Assembly (NCBI GenBank): GCA_045531335.1
Contig: JAZSDU010000015.1
Coordinates: 1-12,115 of the forward strand
DNA length: 12,115 bases
Source of the DNA: CAG-452 sp045531335
GTDB taxonomy: Bacteria > Bacillota > Clostridia > TANB77 > CAG-508
Direction: 5' to 3'
The position numbers and the translations under genes are program-made. This document shows positions 1 through 6,186 of this stretch, piece after piece. How positions within the stretch are numbered: position 1 is the first letter of the stretch; every line of letters begins with the position of its first letter. Under the pieces are notes generated by a model. The model saw only the letters and a program-made list of their open reading frames with translations, did no database searches and was not told the origin of the DNA.

Positions 1-61
1 GGACAGACCCCAAAAGTCTACTTTTGCTAGTAGACTTTTGGGGTCTGTCCCCTTTAGTCTA
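1..61. repeat. REP-like palindromic repeat, left copy
   Basis: Positions 1-21 and 30-50 are perfect 21-base inverted arms around an 8-base loop. The right half also folds a second way: TAGACT (31-36) pairs with AGTCTA (56-61) around GGGG (40-43) TCTGT CCCC (49-52). The same core, GGGGACAGACCCC plus AGTCTAC, recurs at 12053-12115. The stop codon of the minus-strand gene at 59 lies inside the outer arm. Short GC-topped palindromes of this kind resemble REP sequences mobilised by Y1 (RAYT) transposases, but no such transposase is in the window. It might also act as a terminator for the minus-strand operon, although no clear T-run follows. Confidence 0.8.
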
Positions 62-763
62 TTTTTTGATTTTTATTAATAATTTCTCTACCCAACCTTT
101 TTTATACTTTAATGATATGTACCCTATAATAGACATTACAAATGCGCCTATTGAATCTACTATTAAATCTTGCATTGTATCAACCACCGCAAGTCTTCCG
201 GAAAGTAAATTTCCATTTTCTAATGCAAATTTTTGCATGTTTACTCCAAGTAAACCATCTACTGTATATTCAAATATTTCCCACATCACTCCCAATGTTA
301 CTGCAAATAAAAATGAAAATAATGCAACAAATAATGGTGATAATTTTACATGTACTTTTTCGTTTTTATTTAAAATATTAACAACTGAAAATCCTAATGC
401 TCCAAACATAGCTCCACTTAATGTATGTAACATTGTATCCCAATGTGGTATTCTGTGATAATAGTTTCTTACTTCTCCTAAAAATACTGCACCATATAGG
501 AATAGTATATATGCTATATACATTTTTGATGGAATTACTATCTTTGTTTTTTTACTTATAAAATTAGGTAAGAAAAATGCTATTATACCTAATATGCATT
601 GAAAAAGCATTAGTACATAATCTGCTTTAATTCTTAATCCTTCTATGTTTTCTGTATTAGTTTCTGGTGACACAATAATTTTATATATTATAAACGCTAT
701 TGGTGCTATAAAACTAAATAATACGAACTTGCCTATTATCTCTTTCCAGTCTCTATTTTTCAT
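59..763 (-). CDS. YjdF/DUF2238-like integral membrane protein
   Basis: This 234-residue protein has about six hydrophobic segments, at roughly residues 12-29, 48-67, 80-96, 110-130, 143-165 and 198-218. Between them sit conserved polar motifs in membrane contexts: HWDTMLHTLSG near residue 107, WEIFEYTVD near 161 and DTMQDLIVDSIGA near 195. This arrangement of buried D, H and E residues is what I associate with the YjdF (DUF2238) family, whose biochemical role is unknown; the assignment is from memory of the motif pattern. The ATG at 761-763 follows AAAGGAGA. It lies 11 bases after ktrA and is the last gene of the minus-strand operon, so potassium homeostasis or envelope function is only a guess. 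Its TAG stop is supplied by the palindromic repeat at 1-61. Confidence 0.7.
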   Translation of the reverse strand: MKNRDWKEIIGKFVLFSFIAPIAFIIYKIIVSPETNTENIEGLRIKADYVLMLFQCILGIIAFFLPNFISKKTKIVIPSKMYIAYILFLYGAVFLGEVRNYYHRIPHWDTMLHTLSGAMFGALGFSVVNILNKNEKVHVKLSPLFVALFSFLFAVTLGVMWEIFEYTVDGLLGVNMQKFALENGNLLSGRLAVVDTMQDLIVDSIGAFVMSIIGYISLKYKKGWVEKLLIKIKK

Positions 764-774
764 TTATTTCTCCT

Positions 775-1428
775 TTATAATAATCCATTTTCATTTAATT
801 TATTATTATCTGCTAGTGCTACTAATATGTCTTTTTCTTCTACAATATATTCTAATGATGGAAATATTTCTAAATCTTTATTTATATTTTTTATACATAA
901 TACATTCATTCCATAATTATCTCTTAAAAATAATTTTCCTAACGGCTTTCCTATCCATTTCTCTAATGCATTTATTTCTACTATGCTATATTCATCTGAA
1001 AAATTTATAGCATCTATTACACTTTCATTCATTATAGATTTCGCAAGTTTTATTCCCATTTCTGTTTCTGGTGAAATTATTGTATCTATTTCCATTTTTT
1101 CTAATATTTTCTTATGCATTTCATTTATAGATTTTACTATTATTTTTGAAATTCCTTCTTCTTGAAATAACATTGCAGCCATAATGCTTTCTTCTACATT
1201 TTCTAATGTAATAATAGCTACATCAAAAGTATCTAATGAAAGCGAATTCATTTTATCTGTATCTATTTTATCAATTCGAACTGCCTCAGTTGCATATTGA
1301 TCTGCTTCTTCTACCCTATCCATATTTTTATCTAATGCTAAAACTTCGCAATTATATTTTGATAATTGTTTTACTATACTCATTCCAAATGTTTTTAATC
1401 CTAATACTAAAATATGTTTCTTAGCCAT
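775..1428 (-). CDS. ktrA: KtrA/TrkA-type RCK subunit of potassium uptake
   Basis: This 217-residue cytoplasmic protein is the nucleotide-binding gating ring of a Ktr/Trk potassium channel. The N-terminal RCK_N Rossmann fold starts at once: a GLKTFG variant of the GxGxxG loop (residues 10-15) and an acidic end to the second strand in LALDKN for the ribose. The block VKSINEMHKKILEKMEID followed by ISPETEMG is typical of KtrA. An RCK_C (TrkA-C) domain fills roughly residues 135-210; in this family it can bind c-di-AMP. I start at the ATG at 1426-1428, which has AAAGGAGAA 8 bases upstream. An in-frame start 7 codons earlier (1449) would overlap the channel gene and has no such site. The ribosome-binding site overlaps the ktrB stop, indicating coupled translation. 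Confidence 0.93.
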   Translation of the reverse strand: MAKKHILVLGLKTFGMSIVKQLSKYNCEVLALDKNMDRVEEADQYATEAVRIDKIDTDKMNSLSLDTFDVAIITLENVEESIMAAMLFQEEGISKIIVKSINEMHKKILEKMEIDTIISPETEMGIKLAKSIMNESVIDAINFSDEYSIVEINALEKWIGKPLGKLFLRDNYGMNVLCIKNINKDLEIFPSLEYIVEEKDILVALADNNKLNENGLL

Positions 1429-1441
1429 AATTTGTTCTCCT

Positions 1442-2867
1442 TTACCCAACTATAACATTTCCTTTTGGATATGCTACTGAATTTTCATTTTTTTCTTTTC
1501 TATTTTTAAATAATGCTATTGATATTGTAATTGGACCTAATCTTCCAATTATCATTAAACATGCAACTATAAATTTTCCAAGAGCTGATAAGTGAGCTGT
1601 TACATTTAATGAAAGTCCTACAGTACCAAAAGCTGATATTGTTTCAAAGAAAATGTCCATAAAGCTAAATGTCCTAAACTCTGCAATTGTAAAACTGTAC
1701 ATTTCTTCTTGCAGAGATATTTCTGAAATTAATAACCCTAACATTCCAATTATAACAATAAAAATACTAATTGCAAATATTACTATTGCTCTTCTTAAAG
1801 TATCAAATGATATATTCTTTTTAAATACATTAATTTCATTTTTTCCTAGTATAAAATTAATTACACATAATATTAATATTGCAAGTGTAGTTGTTTTTAT
1901 TCCTCCTGCCGTACTTGCAGGTGATCCTCCTACAAACATATAGCAAATTGATACAAACTTTCCTGCTGTTGTTAATTCTTGTTGTTCAATTGTGCTAAAT
2001 CCTGCCGTCCTAAGTGTTGTTGCTTGAAATGCTGATTTTAATACTTTTGTGCCTTGATTATCATTTGCCATTACAGTAACATTATTATGTTCTAAACTAT
2101 ATATAAATATTGTTCCTGAAATAAGAAGAATTAATGTTACAGTTAAAACTATTTTTGTATGAAGACTAAATTCTTTCCACATTCTTTTTATCTTTAGTTT
2201 TTCTTTTAATGTCTTTTTTAAAGTTTTAAAAATATCGCTCCAAACAGTAAATCCTAATCCTCCAATTATAATTAAACTCATAATTGTTATATTTACTAGA
2301 ATATCTGAATTGTACCTTGTAAGACTATTTGACCCTATTATATCAAACCCTGCATTACAAAATGCCGATATTGAATGGAATATAGAATAGAAAATTCCTG
2401 TTCTTGTTCCGTACTCAGGAATGAATCTAATTGATAAAATCAGAGCTCCTACTAATTCAAATATAAAAGTATATTTAAAAATTCGTCTTATTAATTCAAC
2501 CATTCCACTAAATGATTCTTGGTTTAATGATTCTTTTATAATTATTCTATCTGATAAATTTATTTTTTTACCTATAAACATTAGTATAAGTGATACAAAT
2601 GTCATAAATCCGTAGTCCACCTATTTGTATTAAGCACATTATAACTACTTGCCCAAATGTAGAAAATTGCTCTGCTGGAATTTTTGTAGTTAACCCTGTA
2701 ACACATACCGCTGATGTTGAAGTAAAAAACGCATCTATAAATTTAATATCTTTACCATTATTAGATATTGGTAATTTTAAAATCATTGTCCCTATAAGTA
2801 TAATTGCTATAAATCCTAAAAGTAATACTTGTGTAGGCGACATTCTTGTTTTTGTTAGATTTCTCAT
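1442..2867 (-). CDS. ktrB: KtrB/TrkH potassium channel subunit, frame broken at a CGG codon (2610-2612)
   Basis: This is the membrane pore of a Ktr/Trk potassium uptake system, encoded in two frames. Reading starts at the ATG at 2865-2867 (after GAAGGAAG) and gives 85 residues, including pore loop 1 (SAVCVTGL, Gly58) and the motif IQIGGL. Codon 86 is CGG, after which the frame drifts and stops at 2568. Skipping one base (the C of CGG, G on the plus strand near 2612) continues as GFMTFVSLI, exactly as in the family, and runs to 1442 for about 474 residues, normal for KtrB. The later part has pore loops 2-4: CNAGFD, RTAGFS and GTVGLS. Without frame restoration, loop 1 is separated from the other three and no channel would form. 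Both halves are otherwise well conserved with no further stops, so the gene is either newly broken, frameshifted during translation, or mis-sequenced. Confidence 0.88.
2607..2615 (-). other. Frameshift site in ktrB: CTA CGG ATT
   Basis: On the minus strand the upstream frame reads GGT GGA CTA CGG ATT TAT. The family sequence requires GGT GGA CTA GGA TTT ATG, so one extra C precedes GGA. If the ribosome stays in frame, 13 more codons follow CGG before a stop. The same arrangement occurs at 8623-8631. Confidence 0.85.
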
Positions 2868-2890
2868 TTTTCTTCCTTCTTTTGTTTATT

Positions 2891-3421
2891 TTAAATATCA
2901 AAAAAATATGTAGCTTCTAAGTCTGCTTCAAATGTAAGTAATGCAAGTGGATATTTTTTATATGCTTGTCCTAAAGTTCCATATAATTCTTTGGGTTCAG
3001 TAAATCCCATATGCCATCTTATTGCATACTTTTCTTCTGGTGTTAGTTTTATAAATTCACTAATCATCATTACTGACTTTTCCCCGTGTCCGTAAGGAAT
3101 AGTGTCTTCTACTGTGTAATATGGAACTTGTTCCCATACACCATTATTTTTTACATTTCTAAAATCTGTTTTATAAAAATTAGTTTTACAAATATCATGT
3201 AATAATGCAACTATTTTTACAGCATCTGAATCCTCAGTTTTTGTTTTTAGTATTTCATATACTTTCATACTATGTGCAAGAAGGCCACCTTCCCATGCTC
3301 CATGATATCTTGTACTTGCAGGAGCTAAAAAAAAGTCAGAATTTTCTAAAAACTCTATTAGTTTATCCATTCCTTCTCTATTAATTCCTTTTAATAAATT
3401 TATATATTCTTCTTTCATCAT
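2891..3421 (-). CDS. Small HD-domain phosphohydrolase-like protein
   Basis: This 176-residue soluble protein has the metal-ligand pattern of the HD superfamily: H40 in YHGAWEGG, H50 in LLAHS, the HD pair at 75-76 in ALLHDICK, a histidine in YGHGEKS near 112, a histidine in RWHMG near 137 and an acidic EADLEA near 168. HD proteins hydrolyse phosphoester bonds in nucleotides or other substrates; the substrate here is not evident. It is probably the first gene of the operon with ktrB, 23 bases upstream of it. c-di-AMP controls Ktr channels and some HD proteins degrade it, which makes a link tempting but unproven. Two adjacent ATGs (3421 and 3418) follow AGAGAGGT; the second has the more usual spacing. 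Confidence 0.8.
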   Translation of the reverse strand: MMKEEYINLLKGINREGMDKLIEFLENSDFFLAPASTRYHGAWEGGLLAHSMKVYEILKTKTEDSDAVKIVALLHDICKTNFYKTDFRNVKNNGVWEQVPYYTVEDTIPYGHGEKSVMMISEFIKLTPEEKYAIRWHMGFTEPKELYGTLGQAYKKYPLALLTFEADLEATYFFDI

Positions 3422-3490
3422 TTTACCTCTCTTACTTGTTATATATATTTTTTATCATATTAAATAAAATTTGTCTATATATTTAAAAAG

Positions 3491-3531
3491 AAGAAAAAAA
3501 GATTAAGGGCACGTAATTACTTACGTGCCCT
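3491..3531 (-). terminator. Rho-independent terminator of pgi
   Basis: The 11-base-pair perfect stem AGGGCACGTAA/TTACGTGCCCT (3506-3516 and 3521-3531) has a TTAC loop. On the minus strand it is followed by TTAATC and a run of seven T (3494-3500). It lies 25 bases past the pgi stop and separates pgi from the ktr operon. Confidence 0.93.
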
Positions 3532-3555
3532 CTTTCATCATTTGGTTATGAAAGA

Positions 3556-4863
3556 TTATTTATCCCACTCAGGACTTTTTTTCATTTCCTGTTTGTGGAA
3601 TTCAACACCTGGCTGATTAAATGGATTTACTCCCATCGCAATAGCCGTTATAGCTGTTACAACAAAGCAATAATACATGAATGCACCCATAGCTTCCAAT
3701 GTTGAGTCAATCTCAATCATAGCACAAGGATTTCCTCCTGCAGTGTGTGCATTATATGCACCCTGCATAGCCGCTGAAGCAGCTTGTGAGAAATACTTTC
3801 CTGCATAATTGTCAAGATTATCATTCAAATCACTTTCAGGAATTTGAACATCACCTTTAAACTTTCTCTTAATGAAAGTCTCAAAAATGAGATTTCTTGT
3901 ACCTTCCTGAAGGTACTGTCCAAGAGAATGTAAATCAGTAGGAAATACTCCACTTGCTGGGAACACTCCGCATTTTTCCTTTCCTTCACTTTCTCCGAAG
4001 AGCTGTTTCATCCATTCAGCAAAAAACAACAGATAAGGTGTGTTCATTGCCAGAAATTCGACAGAGCCGTCATCAGGGTAACCCTCTCCACAATAATTGA
4101 AGTAACGATATTCAGCGTAATTAATTGCAAAGTTTTCATCAACATTATTCTTGCAATCTTCCATTGCATCAATGGCACCTCTGAGCAAAGCATCAGTGTC
4201 AATTCCTGCAACTGCAATAGGCAAAAGTCCTACAGCAGTAGGTCCGGAAAATCTTCCGCCGATGTCGTCAGGAATAACAAACGATTCCCATCCGTGTTCA
4301 TTTGTGAGTCCTTTCAAAATGCCTTTTTCAGCATCTGTTACAGTATAAACACGTCCGTCAGCCTCTTCGCCATATTTTGCGTAAAGTGCGTCCCATAAAG
4401 CACGGAAGGCAAGAGCCGGTTCCATAGTTCCCCCAGATTTAGAAATATAAATCATGGACCAATCTCCTTCAGAAACCATTTCAAGTATCTGGTTGAGCTT
4501 ATCTGGGCTCAGGTCGCAGCCTGCAAAATAGATTTTTGGCAAACCTTTTTTGGCTGCAATTTCATTGTAGAACTCTCCATATTCACTATGGATAATTGCC
4601 TGTGGAGTAAGATATGAACCACCGATACCGATAACGATAACAGCATCATTTTCATTCTGAATTTTCTTTGCTGTTTCTTTTACCCTTTTGTACTCCGCCG
4701 ATTCAAGATATTCTCCTGGCCATTCAATCCAGCCTGTCATCTCTGCGCCTTCACATTCACGGTCATACAAGTCTCTGTATGCCGCTACAATTTGGTCATG
4801 GACGCTGTTGTTCTTTATAGGAAATTTTCCTATAATGTGCCGTGTGTTGTTTGTTGTGATCAT
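3556..4863 (-). CDS. pgi: Glucose-6-phosphate isomerase
   Basis: This cytoplasmic enzyme interconverts glucose 6-phosphate and fructose 6-phosphate in glycolysis and gluconeogenesis. It has 435 residues, close to the short bacterial form of about 450. Visible motifs are GIGGSYLTPQA near 80, the phosphate-binding ISKSGGTMEPALAFR near 140, GGRFSGPTAVGLLP near 200, FGESEGK with candidate catalytic Glu291, HSLGQYLQEG near 313, and the C-terminal QPGVEFHK with candidate catalytic Lys424. The ATG at 4861-4863 follows AAAGGGGTC. The gene is single, with its own promoter and terminator. Its composition differs from the flanks: for example, 4201-4260 has 29 G/C of 60, against 17 of 60 for 1141-1200 in ktrA. 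It uses CGG for Arg8. This suggests a different evolutionary origin or high-expression codon use. Confidence 0.97.
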   Translation of the reverse strand: MITTNNTRHIIGKFPIKNNSVHDQIVAAYRDLYDRECEGAEMTGWIEWPGEYLESAEYKRVKETAKKIQNENDAVIVIGIGGSYLTPQAIIHSEYGEFYNEIAAKKGLPKIYFAGCDLSPDKLNQILEMVSEGDWSMIYISKSGGTMEPALAFRALWDALYAKYGEEADGRVYTVTDAEKGILKGLTNEHGWESFVIPDDIGGRFSGPTAVGLLPIAVAGIDTDALLRGAIDAMEDCKNNVDENFAINYAEYRYFNYCGEGYPDDGSVEFLAMNTPYLLFFAEWMKQLFGESEGKEKCGVFPASGVFPTDLHSLGQYLQEGTRNLIFETFIKRKFKGDVQIPESDLNDNLDNYAGKYFSQAASAAMQGAYNAHTAGGNPCAMIEIDSTLEAMGAFMYYCFVVTAITAIAMGVNPFNQPGVEFHKQEMKKSPEWDK

Positions 4864-4896
4864 AATTTATGACCCCTTTCTTTTGATGAAAATATT

Positions 4897-4959
4897 ACTG
4901 CACAACGCAGTTATGGTAATTATACCATGATTTAACATAATAGTCAATTTTATGTTAAA
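4897..4959. promoter_or_regulatory. Three consecutive dyads over the pgi promoter and leader
   Basis: TTTAACATAA (4931-4940) and its exact complement (4950-4959), 9 bases apart, straddle the -35 box. ATGGTA (4913-4918) and TACCAT (4923-4928) straddle the -10 box and probable start. ACTGC (4897-4901) and GCAGT (4907-4911) make a short hairpin at the expected 5' end of the transcript. The first two are plausible operator sites for a dimeric repressor. No known regulator consensus was matched. Confidence 0.6.
4919..4947 (-). promoter_or_regulatory. Sigma-A promoter of pgi
   Basis: On the minus strand TTGACT (4942-4947), a 17-base spacer and a perfect TATAAT (4919-4924) form a near-consensus promoter. 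The predicted start is near 4912, giving a leader of about 50 bases. Two dyads overlap it (see 4913-4959). Confidence 0.9.
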
Positions 4960-4978
4960 CGTTTTTACTTCTACCTTT

Positions 4979-5007
4979 TTGACTTTTTTACGTTAGAGTA
5001 GTATAAT
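4979..5007 (+). promoter_or_regulatory. Sigma-A promoter of the 5096 gene
   Basis: TTGACT (4979-4984), a 17-base spacer and a perfect TATAAT (5002-5007). It diverges from the pgi promoter, with 31 bases between the two -35 boxes. The predicted start near 5014 leaves a leader of about 80 bases. Confidence 0.9.
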
Positions 5008-5030
5008 ATATAATTGATATTAGTTTGTTT

Positions 5031-5044
5031 TGTGGCAAAAATAA
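5031..5044 (+). repeat. Inverted repeat flanking the 5096 gene, left arm
   Basis: TGTGGCAAAAATAA is complementary to 5624-5639 (TTATTTTTTTGCCACA) except for two extra T in the latter. Both arms lie within the predicted transcript, one in the leader and one after the stop codon. Confidence 0.6.
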
Positions 5045-5095
5045 GGAAATAAGCTAATTATCCAAAATTTAAATAAACTAAAAGGAGACTTGCTA

Positions 5096-5620
5096 ATGTT
5101 TGAAACAACTATTGAAAAAGATTTAGAGACTGCAACTACCAACGCCGAACGCGAATCTATTTTCATCAAAATTTTCAACAAGTATCGGGAGGAATTTCTT
5201 GCATTCATTGAAGAATTGAAGAAGAACGGTATCGCACAGAAACTGTACAATTCTTCAACTCCGGAAGAAACTCTGTCTCTCTGGAAAGAATATTCTTCTA
5301 AAAATCAGGAATTCTTTACAAAGATTAAATCTTGGGCAGAGGGTAGATCTGAGTATTTTAATACTTACGAGCCTATTCCTCTGTTTGAAGAAAATGAAAG
5401 AATTGAATGTCATCTCGAAGCTGGTTTAATGATTTCCATCGTAAAAGATGAATGTTTTCTTTCGGAAGAAGATATGAATGAGAGCTTTAACCAGGAACTT
5501 ATAGCACTTTTGAAAAATAGTCCCAATAGACTCCTTAAGGCTGCAGGATGGTATATTGATTGTGACGGTTATGAAACAATGACAAAAGAAAACATCTACA
5601 AATTCTATTCTGAAGGCTAA
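5096..5620 (+). CDS. Unrecognised soluble acidic protein, 174 residues
   Basis: I do not recognise this protein. It is hydrophilic, rich in Glu and Lys, predicted mostly helical in the N-terminal half, and has no signal peptide or membrane segment. A less charged stretch, ECHLEAGLMISIVKDECF, lies near residues 102-120, followed by an acidic helix and LKAAGWYIDCDGYE near 152. I start at the ATG at 5096, 8 bases after AAAGGAG (5081-5087); an in-frame TTG at 5090 is too close to that site. It has a near-consensus promoter and a strong terminator, so it is probably well expressed as a single gene. Like pgi, it is GC-richer than the neighbours and uses CGG (codon 31). Its untranslated regions hold complementary segments (5031-5044 and 5624-5639). 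Confidence 0.85.
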   Translation: MFETTIEKDLETATTNAERESIFIKIFNKYREEFLAFIEELKKNGIAQKLYNSSTPEETLSLWKEYSSKNQEFFTKIKSWAEGRSEYFNTYEPIPLFEENERIECHLEAGLMISIVKDECFLSEEDMNESFNQELIALLKNSPNRLLKAAGWYIDCDGYETMTKENIYKFYSEG

Positions 5621-5623
5621 GGT

Positions 5624-5639
5624 TTATTTTTTTGCCACA
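5624..5639 (+). repeat. Inverted repeat flanking the 5096 gene, right arm
   Basis: TTATTTTTTTGCCACA is the partner of 5031-5044 and directly abuts the terminator hairpin at 5640. Confidence 0.6.
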
Positions 5640-5669
5640 CCCCACCTTAATATTAAGGTGGGGCTTTTT
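5640..5669 (+). terminator. Rho-independent terminator of the 5096 gene
   Basis: Positions 5640-5663 are a perfect 24-base palindrome, CCCCACCTTAAT plus its complement, followed by CTTTTTC. On the minus strand it is followed by A rather than T, so it works in one direction only. The stretch 5670-5775 downstream holds nothing I can identify. Confidence 0.93.
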
Positions 5670-5775
5670 CTATTAATTAAGCAATATTACTAATTCATAT
5701 AATTACTTTGTCATTACTTAACTACTGCTGATTTATATTCTCATGTAGTTTGTCTAACTCATATACAAAAATGCA

Positions 5776-5820
5776 CAAAAAAAGAAAGAGTATGAACCGC
5801 TTAAATTCTTACTCTTTCTT
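5776..5820 (-). terminator. Rho-independent terminator of tRNA-Leu
   Basis: The 11-base-pair stem AAGAAAGAGTA/TACTCTTTCTT (5782-5792 and 5810-5820) is followed on the minus strand by a T-run ending at 5776. It starts at the last base of the encoded CCA, so termination follows the tRNA immediately. Confidence 0.88.
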
Positions 5821-5907
5821 GGTGCAGATGGCCGGAATCGAACCGGCACGGTTTATTCAACCGCAGGATTTTAAGTCCTGTGCGTCTGCCAGTTCCGCCA
5901 CATCTGC
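5820..5907 (-). tRNA. tRNA-Leu (anticodon UAA), CCA encoded
   Basis: Read on the minus strand, the acceptor GCAGATG (5901-5907) pairs with CATCTGC (5824-5830), followed by discriminator A and an encoded CCA (5820-5822). The anticodon stem CAGGA/TCCTG encloses CTTAAAA, giving anticodon UAA, which reads UUA, the commonest Leu codon in AT-rich genomes. The long variable arm CGGTTGAATAAACCG is the class II feature of tRNA-Leu. The T arm is GCCGG TTCGATT CCGGC. The length is 88 bases with CCA. Its promoter appears to be at 6021-6050. Confidence 0.97.
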
Positions 5908-5911
5908 ATTT
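5891..5911 (-). repeat. Direct repeat, copy in the intact tRNA-Leu 5' end
   Basis: These 21 bases cover the first 17 bases of tRNA-Leu (GCAGATGTGGCGGAACT) and 4 bases upstream. They recur identically at 5985-6005, offset by 94 bases. Confidence 0.85.
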
Positions 5912-5947
5912 TAATGGTATTTTGCATTTGTTTTGGCTCTACACGCT

Positions 5948-5979
5948 GACACTGTAACTCGCTTTGCTCGAACAGTCTC
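5948..5979 (-). other. Stem-loop between the two tRNA 5' ends
   Basis: GACACTGT (5948-5955) and ACAGTCTC (5972-5979) are complementary with one mismatch around a 16-base loop. It lies in the predicted tRNA precursor, between the duplicated 5' fragment and the intact tRNA. Function unknown; it may be part of the sequence that replaced a tRNA body. Confidence 0.5.
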
Positions 5980-5984
5980 ATGTG

Positions 5985-6005
5985 AGTTCCGCCACATCTG
6001 CATTT
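5985..6005 (-). pseudogene. Truncated tRNA-Leu fragment (5' end only)
   Basis: On the minus strand this reproduces the first 17 bases of the intact tRNA-Leu and the 4 bases before it, then diverges at once (CACATGAGACTG instead of GGCAGACGCACAGG). It begins just after the predicted transcription start, where a tRNA gene normally would. The following roughly 90 bases have no anticodon arm, T arm or matching 3' acceptor strand. Confidence 0.75.
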
Positions 6006-6020
6006 CAACTGGCAAAAATG

Positions 6021-6050
6021 ATTATACTACTCTTTTATATTAATTGTCAA
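6021..6050 (-). promoter_or_regulatory. Sigma-A promoter of the tRNA-Leu unit
   Basis: On the minus strand a perfect TTGACA (6045-6050), an 18-base spacer and a perfect TATAAT (6021-6026). Transcription would begin near 6014, about 105 bases before the intact tRNA. Confidence 0.9.
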
Positions 6051-6121
6051 CATTTTTTTTAATTTTTTTATTTTTGTTTTTTCAGTGTCATTTTTTGTCG
6101 TTTTGCATCGACGTGTTTTTG

Positions 6122-6150
6122 TTGATTTTTACTATGTTTTGGTATATATT
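6122..6150 (+). promoter_or_regulatory. Probable promoter of the 72-residue gene
   Basis: TTGATT (6122-6127), a 17-base spacer and TATATT (6145-6150) lie 37 bases upstream of the start codon at 6187. Positions 6051-6121, between this and the divergent tRNA promoter, are T-rich and hold nothing else I can identify. Confidence 0.6.
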
Positions 6151-6186
6151 TTCTGAGTTAAATTTTTATAAAAAGGGGTAATCGTA

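Noticed and set aside
24..458. Long open frame on the plus strand antisense to the YjdF-like gene
   Set aside because: It has no ribosome-binding site, begins inside the palindromic repeat and mirrors a well-supported minus-strand membrane gene. Similar plus-strand frames inside ktrA, ktrB and pgi are also shadows.
1429..1449. Upstream in-frame start for KtrA giving seven extra residues
   Set aside because: It would overlap the ktrB stop, it contains the ribosome-binding site of the downstream ATG, and the family begins at AKKHILVLGL.
2250..2262. Systematic sequencing error at AGGAT as the cause of both frameshifts
   Set aside because: The same local sequence is read correctly many times, for example TTAGGATT in ktrB near 2252 and 2814, in ktrA near 1400 and in the gene at 59-763 near 391. 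A sporadic error still cannot be excluded without reads.
2568..2620. Two separate overlapping genes for the KtrB halves, the second starting at GTG 2620
   Set aside because: The GTG has no ribosome-binding site, the first product ends in a non-family tail, and together the halves give exactly one family-length protein after removing one base.
5820..6005. tRNA-Leu duplication as attL/attR of an integrated phage or island
   Set aside because: Integrase sites normally duplicate the tRNA 3' half; here the 5' end is repeated, only 94 bases apart, and no integrase or cargo is present.
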